Shown: one piece after another, positions 27,328-37,213 of the stretch
How the letters are laid out: each line of letters starts with the position of its first letter
Numbering within the stretch: position 1 is the first letter of the stretch
NCBI GenBank assembly: GCA_943913835.1
Contig: CALTZU010000005.1
Span: 1-60,754, forward strand
DNA length: 60,754 nt
Reading direction: 5' to 3'
DNA from: an uncultured Rheinheimera sp.
GTDB taxonomy: Bacteria > Pseudomonadota > Gammaproteobacteria > Enterobacterales > Alteromonadaceae
Made by a program: the position numbers and the translations under genes
Notes under the pieces: generated by a model
Database searches by the model: none
The model's input: only the letters and a program-made list of their open reading frames with translations
What the model was told of the DNA's origin: nothing

Positions 27328-27341
<14 letters not shown>
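26469..27341 (+). CDS. LysR family regulator, likely of the divergent yeiH-like gene
   Basis: 290 residues from the ATG at 26469; the longer frame to 26388 lies in the promoter region. The helix-turn-helix (about 1-60, with SLTKAADRLALSQSAASQALKELEQRLG) and the effector domain (about 85-285) are clear. The effector domain resembles the CysB/YeiE-type fold with GELRLVASETVGCYLLPALLAQF. By the usual LysR layout it should control itself and the divergent membrane protein. It ends 14 bases inside the end of the convergent phoR gene. Confidence 0.85.
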
Positions 27342-28647
<1,306 letters not shown>

Positions 28648-28659
28648 AGCACCTACTTA

Positions 28660-28793
28660 TTACCCATAGTTTCTGAAGCCGAAGCTTTGTTGGCTGACCA
28701 CTCCAGTCCAGCCACATAGCGCAGCTATGTAGAGCGGGACTTTTTAGGTTGCCCTCGCTGCACAGCATCGGATTTTCATTTTACTTAGGGTAA
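28660..28793. repeat. Palindromic repeat element inside the phoB-phoR operon
   Basis: The ends TTACCC (28660) and GGGTAA (28788-28793) are inverted, and weak pairing continues inward (AGTTTCTGAAG against AGTAAAATGAA). The middle holds strong small hairpins, including ACATAGC-GC-AGCTATGT near 28720. Just beyond its right end CCAAAGTAATTGGGG (28798-28812) repeats the core of the TACCC copies near 269 and 12253. It fills the gap between phoB and phoR. Confidence 0.5.
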
Positions 28794-28817
28794 ATCACCA
28801 AAGTAATTGGGGATAAG

Positions 28818-29504
28818 TTATTTTGCTGAAAATCTATAACCTGAACCACGTACAGTTTGCACTAAGCGGTCATGCCCGGCCAGCGAAATAGCTTTACGTA
28901 AACGGCGGATATGCACATCCACTGTTCTGTCTTCAACGTATACATTAGTGCCCCAGACATGATCCAACAGCTGCTCACGACTATAAACCCGCTCTGGATG
29001 CGTCATAAAAAAATGCAGCAAACGGAATTCTGTTGGGCCCATGTCTACGGCCTGCTCTGCAGCTGTTACTCTGTGTGACACAGGGTCAAGCTTTAATCCC
29101 TGCACTTCAATCACGTCATCCAGACTCGTAGGAGCCACACGACGGATCACAGCCTTAATGCGAGCCATCAACTCTTTTGGTGAAAAAGGTTTAGTCACAT
29201 AGTCATCTGCACCTACTTCAAGGCCACGTACTTTGTCTTCTTCTTCGCCACGAGCAGTGATCATAATAATAGGGATAGTACGGGTCAGCTCATGACCTTT
29301 CATTTTTTTGGCGAACTGAATTCCACTGCCGCCTGGCAACATCCAGTCCAGCAGAACTAAATCAGGATAAGGTTCAACCAGCATGTTCACAGCAGAGTCA
29401 AAATCTTCCGCTGTACTGGCTTGATAGCCATTTTGTTCAAGCACAAAACATAACATGTCACGGATCGGCGCTTCGTCTTCTACGACCAGGATTTTTCTAG
29501 ACAT
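28818..29504 (-). CDS. phoB: Phosphate regulon response regulator PhoB
   Basis: 228 residues (E. coli 229). The receiver domain (1-120) has the acidic pair in VVEDEAP (about D10, E11), the phosphorylation site D53 in LLDWMLPGGSG, and the conserved lysine in VTKPFSPKEL. The winged-helix domain follows (about 130-226), with the recognition region VYVEDRTVDVHIRRLRKAI. It binds tandem CTGTCAT repeats, which are found at six places in this window, including its own promoter. It is divergent from the lipoprotein gene. Confidence 0.97.
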   Translation of the reverse strand: MSRKILVVEDEAPIRDMLCFVLEQNGYQASTAEDFDSAVNMLVEPYPDLVLLDWMLPGGSGIQFAKKMKGHELTRTIPIIMITARGEEEDKVRGLEVGADDYVTKPFSPKELMARIKAVIRRVAPTSLDDVIEVQGLKLDPVSHRVTAAEQAVDMGPTEFRLLHFFMTHPERVYSREQLLDHVWGTNVYVEDRTVDVHIRRLRKAISLAGHDRLVQTVRGSGYRFSAK

Positions 29505-29559
29505 AACCCTCTACCAATTCAAGCTAATTTATTGATTGTGACCAGTATGGCGTTAATTT

Positions 29560-29577
29560 ATGACAGTTTTATGAAAG
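29560..29577 (-). promoter_or_regulatory. PhoB box and promoter of phoB
   Basis: On the minus strand CTTTCAT-AAAA-CTGTCAT is two bases or fewer from consensus and is followed after 10 bases by CATACT as a -10. It lies 56 bases before the phoB ATG, which predicts autoactivation. Confidence 0.78.
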
Positions 29578-29808
29578 CAAAACAAGCATTATGCACTGTT
29601 CGGCCCGACCATCTGTTTCAGCTTTAACATTGATAAGGCCTTTTCCCGCTGTTCCTGAGTCGAAATAAAAAACTCCGTGTCTGATTACATTTTTTTAATA
29701 AAACAAAACGTCTTTTATATGACAGTTTCGTGAACATTTTTTGACTAACCCGCCGCAAGGCCACGTCTGACGTGACTCGTATTTTAAGTTCAATCGAAGA
29801 TTAGCCTA

Positions 29809-29826
29809 CTGTAATAAAACAGTCAT
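29809..29826 (+). promoter_or_regulatory. PhoB box and promoter of the duplicated lipoprotein gene
   Basis: CTGTAAT-AAAA-CAGTCAT matches the PhoB consensus at 12 of the 14 repeat bases. After 10 bases comes TATGGT as a -10, and the ATG follows at 29896. It points away from phoB, so this gene is a predicted member of the Pho regulon. Confidence 0.75.
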
Positions 29827-29895
29827 TAAGCCTGAGTATGGTTGGCTCCAGCTTTTTATAACAGCAGCATTCCTATACTTATTGGAGATTGAGTG

Positions 29896-32580
29896 ATGGC
29901 TTTACGTAATTTTCTAAAATTGAGCGCAATTGCCTCCGCCTTAGTACTGGCGGGTTGTGGTGGTGGTGACATCAACATTGAAACTGGCAGCGGTGGAGAT
30001 AATGGTGGCGGAGTTACCCCACCACCAGCCAGCGTTTGTCCTTCTTTTGCGACTCAAGGTACAGCCTTAGCAGGCGTCACTACTCCAGTCTGTGAAGTAA
30101 AAGGCACAATCACCAGCGACGTAACTTTAACTGCAGACATCGCCTGGGCATTGGCTGGCAAAGTGACTGTAGGTAACGATAACGCCAACAGTGCAACTTT
30201 AACTATCCAGCCAGGCACCAAAGTCTTTGGTAAAAGTGGTGCAGATTATCTGGTTATCGCCCGTGGCTCAAAAATCCAGGCTGTAGGCACTGCAACGAAC
30301 CCTATAGTGATGACATCAGTTAACGACATGTTAGGTTTGGCTAATGATGAGTCTACAGGTCAGTGGGGCGGTTTAGTTTTATTAGGTAAAGCTCCGACCA
30401 ACAAATGTAATCAGGCTGATTTAGCGAACTGTAAAGTTGAAGCTGAAGGTGAAGCTGGCCCATACGGCGGTTCAAACCCAGATGACAGCAGCGGTGCTTT
30501 AAAATACGTTCAGGTTCGTTATGCTGGTTTTGAAGTTATTCCAGACAACGAATTAAACGGTATTACCTTTGCTGGTGTAGGTCGTGGCACAGTAGTTGAT
30601 TACATCCAGGTTCACAATAACGTGGACGATGGTGTCGAATTTTTCGGTGGTACTGTTGACCTGAAACACGTGGTATTAACAGGTAACCGTGACGATTCTT
30701 TAGACTGGGCTGATGGCTGGACAGGCCGTATGCAGCACGTATTAATCCGTCACAATCCAAACAACACCAAAGCAAACCGTGGTATCGAAGCAGACAACCA
30801 GTCAAGCAATTTCACTGCGACTCCTATCAGCAAACCTCAGATTTCGAACCTGACTATCATCGGCAACAACTTTGATGGTGACGAAGATTCAGAAGGTATC
30901 TTATTACGCGCTGGTACTTCTGCTGAGTTGTATAACATCATAGTGACTGGCCCGGAAAAAATGGGCGAGTGTTTTGAAATCAACACTACTGAAACAGCAA
31001 ACTTCGCAAACAATGGTGATTTGGTGTTCCGTAACTCGATCATCGACTGCGCCGAACCTTTTGCGAACATCAAAGACTCAGCAGGTAACGTGACGTTTAA
31101 CGCGAAAACCTGGTTCGAATCTCAACCAAATAACCTGGTTGGCGATGCCTTGTTGGGTGGTTATGTTCCTGCATCAAACTCTCCTGCCTTAGCAAATGGT
31201 TATAACGTGTCCAACAATGTCAATGGCTGGTTTGACGACGTTAATTACATTGGTGCTTTTGACGGTACTACAGATTGGACTAAAGGCTGGACTACAGCTT
31301 TACACACTACAGATGGCGTGAATTTAAAAAGCTGTCCGGCAGGCACTACTGAAACAAGCAGCTTAACAGGCCGTTTAAACTGCCAGTTAACGGGCGATAT
31401 CACCAGCAATGTGACCTTAGCTGCAGGTGCTGACTATGTGTTAAGTGGCCGCGTACGTGTTGGTAACGACAATAAGAACAACGCGACCTTAACCATACAG
31501 CCTGGCGTGACCATCTACGGTAAATCAGGTGCTGACTTCCTGGCAGTAACCCGTGGTTCAAAACTGGTCGCAGAAGGTACTGCAGCCAATCCTATCACTA
31601 TGACATCAGTGCAGGATGTGATTGGTTCGCCTACTGGTCCTGGTCAATGGGGTGGCCTGGTTTTACTGGGTAACGCACCATCAAATAAATGTGATCAGGC
31701 TAACTTAGCTAACTGTCAGGTCGAAGCTGAAGGTGAAGCTGGTCCATATGGCGGCCCGAACTCAGCAGATAGCAGTGGTTCTCTGAATTACGTCGTAGTG
31801 AAACACGCTGGCTTTGAAGTTATCCCGGATAACGAATTAAACGGTATTACTTTTGCTGGTGTAGGTTCAGGTACTAAGTGTTCCAATATTCAGGTACACC
31901 AAAACCTGGATGACGGCGTTGAGTTCTTCGGCGGCAGCGTAAGCTGTAAAAACGTTGTTCTGACTGCAAACGGCGACGATAACGTCGACTGGACTGACGG
32001 CTGGAACGGCAAAATGCAGTTTGTGTTGGTAAAACACGCAGCAGATAACGCCAAAGCAAACCGTGGTATTGAAGGTGACAACCAGTCTACTAACTTCACT
32101 GCAACACCAATTTCTAACCCTGTCATCGCCAATATGACCATTATTGGTAACACCTTTGACGGTACAGATGATTCAGAAGGCGTGTTACTGCGTGCTGGTA
32201 CTAACGCTCAGTTAGCAAACTTTGTAATAGCTGGCCCTGCAGGTATGGGGGAGTGTCTGGAAATCGAATCAGCTCCGTCTCAGGCTTTGGCTGCTGCTGG
32301 CACTTTAACCATGACTAACTCTGTGATTGCTTGCCCGACTGAAGCAGTAAAAGGCAGCGTTGCTACAGGTTTGACAACTCAAGCCTGGTTCCTTGGCCAA
32401 ACTGCCAACAAACTGGCAGCAACCCAGGGCGACGTATTAAAAGGCATCTTCACTATAGATACAACGCCAGCTAAAGATATGAAGGCTGCAGATGCCTTCT
32501 TCGAGACGACAAACTTTGTAGGCGCAGTGTCTGAAAGCAATGACTGGACTAAAGGTTGGGCTGTAGGTCTGAACGACTAA
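29896..32580 (+). CDS. Duplicated beta-helix-like outer-membrane lipoprotein, predicted Pho regulon member
   Basis: 894 residues from the ATG at 29896, with GGAG 8 bases upstream. A lipobox LAGC places the lipidated cysteine at C21. The next residue is glycine, not aspartate, which favours the outer membrane. A glycine/asparagine/proline linker follows. The rest is two homologous halves, about 48-465 and 480-894. Each has TLTIQPG, GKSGAD, PITMTSV-like and GQWGGLVLLG segments, then VEAEGEAGPYGG, GFEVIPDNELNGITFAGVG, DDGVEFFGG, NRGIE-x-DNQS, GNxFDGxxDSEGxLLRAGT and a closing DWTKGW. The short repeated strands suggest a right-handed parallel beta-helix. I know of related proteins beside TonB receptors but no proven function. 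Substrate capture at the cell surface is inferred. Confidence 0.85.
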   Translation: MALRNFLKLSAIASALVLAGCGGGDINIETGSGGDNGGGVTPPPASVCPSFATQGTALAGVTTPVCEVKGTITSDVTLTADIAWALAGKVTVGNDNANSATLTIQPGTKVFGKSGADYLVIARGSKIQAVGTATNPIVMTSVNDMLGLANDESTGQWGGLVLLGKAPTNKCNQADLANCKVEAEGEAGPYGGSNPDDSSGALKYVQVRYAGFEVIPDNELNGITFAGVGRGTVVDYIQVHNNVDDGVEFFGGTVDLKHVVLTGNRDDSLDWADGWTGRMQHVLIRHNPNNTKANRGIEADNQSSNFTATPISKPQISNLTIIGNNFDGDEDSEGILLRAGTSAELYNIIVTGPEKMGECFEINTTETANFANNGDLVFRNSIIDCAEPFANIKDSAGNVTFNAKTWFESQPNNLVGDALLGGYVPASNSPALANGYNVSNNVNGWFDDVNYIGAFDGTTDWTKGWTTALHTTDGVNLKSCPAGTTETSSLTGRLNCQLTGDITSNVTLAAGADYVLSGRVRVGNDNKNNATLTIQPGVTIYGKSGADFLAVTRGSKLVAEGTAANPITMTSVQDVIGSPTGPGQWGGLVLLGNAPSNKCDQANLANCQVEAEGEAGPYGGPNSADSSGSLNYVVVKHAGFEVIPDNELNGITFAGVGSGTKCSNIQVHQNLDDGVEFFGGSVSCKNVVLTANGDDNVDWTDGWNGKMQFVLVKHAADNAKANRGIEGDNQSTNFTATPISNPVIANMTIIGNTFDGTDDSEGVLLRAGTNAQLANFVIAGPAGMGECLEIESAPSQALAAAGTLTMTNSVIACPTEAVKGSVATGLTTQAWFLGQTANKLAATQGDVLKGIFTIDTTPAKDMKAADAFFETTNFVGAVSESNDWTKGWAVGLND

Positions 32581-32590
32581 GACAACCATC

Positions 32591-32616
32591 AACTGCCAGC
32601 TTGCTGGCAGTTTTAA
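32591..32616 (+). terminator. Terminator between the lipoprotein gene and the TonB receptor gene
   Basis: AACTGCCAGC and GCTGGCAGTT form a 10-bp stem followed by TTAAGTT. It starts 10 bases after the lipoprotein stop. The T-run is short (TTTT), so it may terminate only in part. Confidence 0.7.
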
Positions 32617-32626
32617 GTTCACTTAG

Positions 32627-32655
32627 TGCCGGGCCTCCTTTGGATAAGCCCGGCA
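32627..32655 (+). other. Second GC-rich hairpin in the lipoprotein-TonB gap
   Basis: TGCCGGGC (32627-32634) and GCCCGGCA (32648-32655) form an 8-bp stem with a 13-base loop, followed by TCTTGATG rather than a T-run. It sits 42 bases before the receptor ATG and could be a leader structure or message-processing site. Confidence 0.5.
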
Positions 32656-32696
32656 TCTTGATGTAAGAAAGAATTAGCTGATAGGACCAAGTGCAA

Positions 32697-35348
32697 ATGA
32701 GCAGCAAACAAAGTTTTAAAATCAGTCAGGTAGGCCGCAGTGTAATACTGGCTTTAGCCACAACGGCCAGCATGGTGCCTGCCTTCGCTCAGGACGCTCC
32801 AGCTGCACCAGCAGACAAAGAGCAAGACGTAGAGCGGATTGAAGTCTCTGGCCGTCTGATGAGCTCTGCCGCTTCAGCTGCTGCAGAACGCCGTGAACAA
32901 CCTTATGTTGCAGAATTATTGGGCATGGAGCAGATCTCCAGAGCTGGCGACAGCAACGCAGCTACAGCACTGCGCCGGGTCACAGGCTTAACTTTAGTTA
33001 AAGACAAATTTATTTATGTGCGTGGTTTAGGGGAACGTTACTCCAGTACCCTGCTGAACGGCGCCATGGTTCCAAGTCCGGATCCAACCCGAAACGTAAT
33101 CCCTCTGGACATGTTCCCTGCTGGCATTATTGAAAGTCTGGTCGTACAAAAAGCTTACTCTCCGGAACTACCTGCTGCTTTTGGTGGCGGTAATGTCAAT
33201 ATCCGCACTTCATCTATACCACTGCAGCCCACTTTTAATATCTCAGTGGGTACGGGTTACAGCAGTCTGAACAGTGATGATGCTTACACTTATAACGGTG
33301 GCGGGGATGACTGGAAAGGCAGCGATGATGGCACACGCACTATGTCTCCTGAACTGCGGGCCGCACTCGACCAATACGGCACTATTACCCAAATTAACAT
33401 TGCAGAAGCTCTGGGTGGTATTAACGCCGGTAACCTGGCTCAAGCCTCTACCATAGTTCGTGAGTTGGGACTGTCTTTTAACCGTGATATAGACGTACAA
33501 CGCGAAAACATCAAACCTGACTTTGATGGCAGCGTATCTGCGGGTGATAAGTTTGATATAGGTTCTTCGGTTTTCGGGGTGATGGCTGGTGTCAGCTATG
33601 ACAGATCAACCCAAAACATTGAAGAGCAGGAACGTTACTTTTCTGTTTCTGGTGACGAACTGGTTCCTTTGAATATCTATGATGACATTAAAGGCACTGA
33701 GCATCAGGTTAAACTGTCCGGTATGCTGAACTTTGGTCTGGAGCTGGATGAAAACCACAAGTTAGAAACGGCATCTATTTATCTGCGTGACACCAAAGAT
33801 GAAATCAAAGTCAAAAATGGTGACAGCATTGAAACCGTAAATGAAGAAGATCGCTATAACACAGACACCTCTATCCGCTACGAAGAGCGTTCTATGTTCA
33901 GTAACCAGATCCGCGGTCGTCATATGTTGCCCTGGCTGTATGATATCAGCATCGACTGGCAATACACTGATGCCAAAGCTGAACGTGACGCGCCGGGTGA
34001 AGTGGAATACCGCTACGTGAACGAACTTCAGCCAGACGGCACTTACAGTTCTTTCCTGCGCCGTAACCAAAATGCTGTGAACTACAGCTTTGGTAAAATG
34101 GAAGATAATACTGAAAACGCCAGTTGGAATGCCAAACTGCCTTTTACTCTGGGCAAAGCTGAATTGATGTTAAATGGCGGTTATTCCTACTTTGAGCGGA
34201 CGCGCGAGTCAGAAACCAACCTGTTTAACTTCAATACTGTAGGTTACAGTCTGGAGCAACTGAGTCAGAAGTTTTCGCAAATTTTCTCCGATGAAAGCAT
34301 TCTCAACACTGCAAATGGTTTCCAAATTTCTAACGTCACGACTCAGGCCGATGATTACATAGCAGCACAGATGATCGACGCAGCTTATGTTGGCATGGAA
34401 ATGAACTACGACTACCTGTATCGCCTGAATTTTGGCGTGCGTTATGAGGATTTCCGTCAGATCTCAGTTCCGTTGAATGCAGACGGAGAAGTCAGCGGCA
34501 ATATCGAAGAGTTTCCGTTACAGGAAGATGGTTTTTATCCTTCATTGTCTTTCACCTGGTTTGTCAGTGAAGATCTGCAGGCGCGTTTTGGTTACAGCAG
34601 CACAGTGGTTCGTCCGGACTTACGTGAAGTGACACCAGTACTCTTTGTCGACCCTTTAACAGACTTTAAAGTCACTGGTTTCTCAGGACTGCAAAGCACA
34701 GATGTCACCAGTTATGATGCCCGTTTAGAGTGGTATTACGACGAAAGCAACTACAGTGTGGGTGTGTTTTATAAAGACCTGGATAAACCTATTGAATCTG
34801 TCGAGTTAAGCGGCTCTGACGGTAACCTGTTAATGTCATTCCGTAACGGTGACACAGGTGAAGTTTATGGTGTTGAGGCTGAATTCCTGCAGCAACTGAA
34901 TATGTTTGAAGGCGAAAGCTACAAATGGATGGACAACTTCTTTGTCGCAGGTAACTTTACCTATAGCGAATCTGAAATTACCATCCAGCCTTTTGCAGGT
35001 ACTGACCTGACAAACCTGAAACGTCCGTTAAGTGGCCACTCTAAACATGTCGTCAACTTACAGTTAGGTTTCGATTCAGATAATGACCAACACAATGCCA
35101 CTCTGACCTATAACGTATTCGGTAAACGTATTGCGTTTGCCGGCGTGAATAGCAAGGATGATGCGTACGAGCAGCCATTTAACTCCCTGGATTTTGTCTA
35201 CTCCTACACTCCATTTGAGGCGGCATCAATTAAGCTGTCGATGAAAAACCTATTGGATGAAGACGTAGAAATTATGCAACAAGGTGAGTTGTTGCAACGC
35301 CGCGTTGAAGGCCAAAGCTATGGTTTAAGCTTTAGCTACAAATACTAA
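32697..35348 (+). CDS. TonB-dependent outer-membrane receptor paired with the Pho-type lipoprotein
   Basis: 883 residues from the ATG at 32697 (AGGA 10 bases upstream; an in-frame GTG lies two codons earlier). A signal peptide (about 1-32, ending AFAQ) is followed by a TonB-box-like VERIEVSG near 46-53 and the plug domain with RRVTGLTLVKDKFIYVRGLG and NVIPLDMFPAGIIESLVVQKA. The C-terminal part is a 22-strand barrel ending in aromatic FSYKY. The YVRGLGERYSSTLLNG plug motif is shared by receptors often found with the upstream lipoprotein type. The substrate is unknown; the PhoB box ahead of the partner gene suggests a phosphorus compound. Confidence 0.87.
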   Translation: MSSKQSFKISQVGRSVILALATTASMVPAFAQDAPAAPADKEQDVERIEVSGRLMSSAASAAAERREQPYVAELLGMEQISRAGDSNAATALRRVTGLTLVKDKFIYVRGLGERYSSTLLNGAMVPSPDPTRNVIPLDMFPAGIIESLVVQKAYSPELPAAFGGGNVNIRTSSIPLQPTFNISVGTGYSSLNSDDAYTYNGGGDDWKGSDDGTRTMSPELRAALDQYGTITQINIAEALGGINAGNLAQASTIVRELGLSFNRDIDVQRENIKPDFDGSVSAGDKFDIGSSVFGVMAGVSYDRSTQNIEEQERYFSVSGDELVPLNIYDDIKGTEHQVKLSGMLNFGLELDENHKLETASIYLRDTKDEIKVKNGDSIETVNEEDRYNTDTSIRYEERSMFSNQIRGRHMLPWLYDISIDWQYTDAKAERDAPGEVEYRYVNELQPDGTYSSFLRRNQNAVNYSFGKMEDNTENASWNAKLPFTLGKAELMLNGGYSYFERTRESETNLFNFNTVGYSLEQLSQKFSQIFSDESILNTANGFQISNVTTQADDYIAAQMIDAAYVGMEMNYDYLYRLNFGVRYEDFRQISVPLNADGEVSGNIEEFPLQEDGFYPSLSFTWFVSEDLQARFGYSSTVVRPDLREVTPVLFVDPLTDFKVTGFSGLQSTDVTSYDARLEWYYDESNYSVGVFYKDLDKPIESVELSGSDGNLLMSFRNGDTGEVYGVEAEFLQQLNMFEGESYKWMDNFFVAGNFTYSESEITIQPFAGTDLTNLKRPLSGHSKHVVNLQLGFDSDNDQHNATLTYNVFGKRIAFAGVNSKDDAYEQPFNSLDFVYSYTPFEAASIKLSMKNLLDEDVEIMQQGELLQRRVEGQSYGLSFSYKY

Positions 35349-35366
35349 AAGCCGGAGTGATGCCGG

Positions 35367-35398
35367 GGGTCAGAGCCAAAGCTCTGACCCTTTTTTTT
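35367..35398 (+). terminator. Intrinsic terminator after the TonB receptor gene
   Basis: GGGTCAGAGC and GCTCTGACCC pair around CAAA (35367-35390), followed by eight T. The T-run touches the end of the convergent SulP gene. Confidence 0.92.
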
Positions 35399-36872
35399 AA
35401 TGCATCAGTTGCTCTATGGCCTCAGGTTTATTATGAATGGCGAACTTATCTACTAAAGTTGCACTGGCATGATTCAACCCTATCACTTCAGCTTCCACCC
35501 CAGCCTTGCGGAACTTTAAGATTACTTTATCCAATGAACTTACCGCTGTGATATCCCAAAAGTGGGCATGTGTTAAGTCAATCTGCACTAAACGAAGCGG
35601 CTCTTTCACATCAAAGGCGGCAACAAAAGGCTCAGCCGAAGTGAAAAACACCTGACCTGTGACCATATACCGACGGCTCTTGCCATCCGCAGACAACTCC
35701 GACTGTATTGCCAATAGCTGACCTACTTTATTGGCAAAAAATAACGCGCTCATCAGCACCCCCACAAAAACGCCATAGGCTAAATTATGGGTAAAGACTA
35801 CCACAAGCACTGTAGTAATCATCACCAGGCTCGAACTCTTGGGATTAGTCGTCAAATCACGCACCGACTGCCAGTTAAAGGTGCCAATGGACACCATGAT
35901 CATCACTGCCACCAAAGCTGCCATAGGGATCATTCCTACCCAGTCTCCCAGAAATACTGCAAAAATAAGCAGTAAAATACCGGCTAACAAAGTAGATAAG
36001 CGGGTACGGCCACCAGATTTAACATTAATCACCGACTGACCAATCATGGCACAACCTGCCATACCTCCCAACAAACCTGACCCTATATTGGCAATGCCCT
36101 GGCCTATGCATTCACGGTTTTTATTGCTGTTGGTATCCGTCATATCATCGACAATAGTGGCTGTCATTAAAGATTCCAGAATACCGACCAGCGCCAGACC
36201 CAAAGCATAAGGGAAAATAATTTTCAGCTTGTCCAGTGTCAGCGGCACATCAGGCCATAAGAAAATCGGCAGGCTATCAGGTAAAGCCCCCATATCCGAC
36301 ACGGTGCGTACATCCATCTGGAAATACAAAGCGATAGAGGTCAATACAACAATGCACACCAAAGGCGAAGGCACGGCTTTGGTGATATATGGAAGCAGAT
36401 AAATAATGCCTAAACCTGCAGCAGTCATGGCATAAACATGCCAGGTCACATTGGTCAGTTCAGGTAACTGTGCCATAAAAATCAGAATAGCCAACGCATT
36501 AACAAAACCTGTGACCACAGAGCGCGAAACAAAACGCATCAATTCGCCAAGTTTGCACAAACCAAAGAGTATTTGTAACAGTCCGGTCAGTATAGTAGCC
36601 AGTAACAAGTACTGCAGACCATGTTCTTTCACCAGCGTGATCATCAAAAGTGCCATAGCGCCAGTAGCGGCAGAAATCATAGCGGGCCTGCCACCGGCAA
36701 AAGCGGTAATCACCGCAATTGCAAAGGAAGCGTATAAACCAACTTTAGGATCAACACCTGCAATAATAGAAAAAGCTATAGCCTCCGGAATAAGAGCCAA
36801 AGCAACAACTATGGCCGACAAAATATCGCCACGGACATTGGACAGCCAATGCTGCCTTATGGATAAAAACAT
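35397..36872 (-). CDS. SulP family anion transporter with STAS domain
   Basis: 491 residues. The N-terminal three quarters form the membrane domain of about eleven to fourteen segments, with IVVALALIPEAIAFSIIAGVDP near 21-42 and the SulP signature region ALGLALVGILESLMTATIVDDM near 218-239. A STAS domain follows (about 400-491, with HFWDITAVSSLDKVILKFRKAGVEAEVIGL). SulP proteins carry sulfate, bicarbonate or dicarboxylates; the short STAS-bearing form could be a bicarbonate or sulfate carrier. AGGAATTCCTG precedes the ATG. It converges on the TonB receptor gene. Confidence 0.87.
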   Translation of the reverse strand: MFLSIRQHWLSNVRGDILSAIVVALALIPEAIAFSIIAGVDPKVGLYASFAIAVITAFAGGRPAMISAATGAMALLMITLVKEHGLQYLLLATILTGLLQILFGLCKLGELMRFVSRSVVTGFVNALAILIFMAQLPELTNVTWHVYAMTAAGLGIIYLLPYITKAVPSPLVCIVVLTSIALYFQMDVRTVSDMGALPDSLPIFLWPDVPLTLDKLKIIFPYALGLALVGILESLMTATIVDDMTDTNSNKNRECIGQGIANIGSGLLGGMAGCAMIGQSVINVKSGGRTRLSTLLAGILLLIFAVFLGDWVGMIPMAALVAVMIMVSIGTFNWQSVRDLTTNPKSSSLVMITTVLVVVFTHNLAYGVFVGVLMSALFFANKVGQLLAIQSELSADGKSRRYMVTGQVFFTSAEPFVAAFDVKEPLRLVQIDLTHAHFWDITAVSSLDKVILKFRKAGVEAEVIGLNHASATLVDKFAIHNKPEAIEQLMH

Positions 36873-37213
36873 CAGGAATTCCTTTGTAGCAGAGTGAGAA
36901 AATAGCCGGGCGCGCTGCTATTGCAGACCACTCAGTGATCAGTGCCTTAGCTTCAGACGCGACGGGTTTAAACGCATCTTGTTCAGGCACACTAGCGGTC
37001 AAGCTCCTAAATTCGCTTTAAATTTCATTTTAAAACAATATTTTATACCCGTCCCAGCCGACAAAGAACTTACAGCAATAGACAGAAGCAAAGCGCAAAA
37101 GGGCTGGCAGTATAGCGTAAAAGCCTGATTGAAAAAACCACAGGTCCCACCGCGGATTCTCTGCTACAGTGCTTTAGATCTTACTTATCCTCTTCAAAAT
37201 ACGGGAGCTGCTG
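36873..37213. other. Divergent promoter region between the SulP and GST genes
   Basis: About 340 bases carry the starts of two divergent genes. The middle (37015-37050) is A/T-rich and likely holds promoter elements. I see no open frame with a ribosome site, no PhoB box and no repeat. Confidence 0.5.

Noticed and set aside
29716..29735. A second PhoB-like site in the phoB/lipoprotein gap
   Set aside because: Only one half (CTGTCAT on the minus strand) is good; the partner half matches just three bases and it lies too far from phoB.
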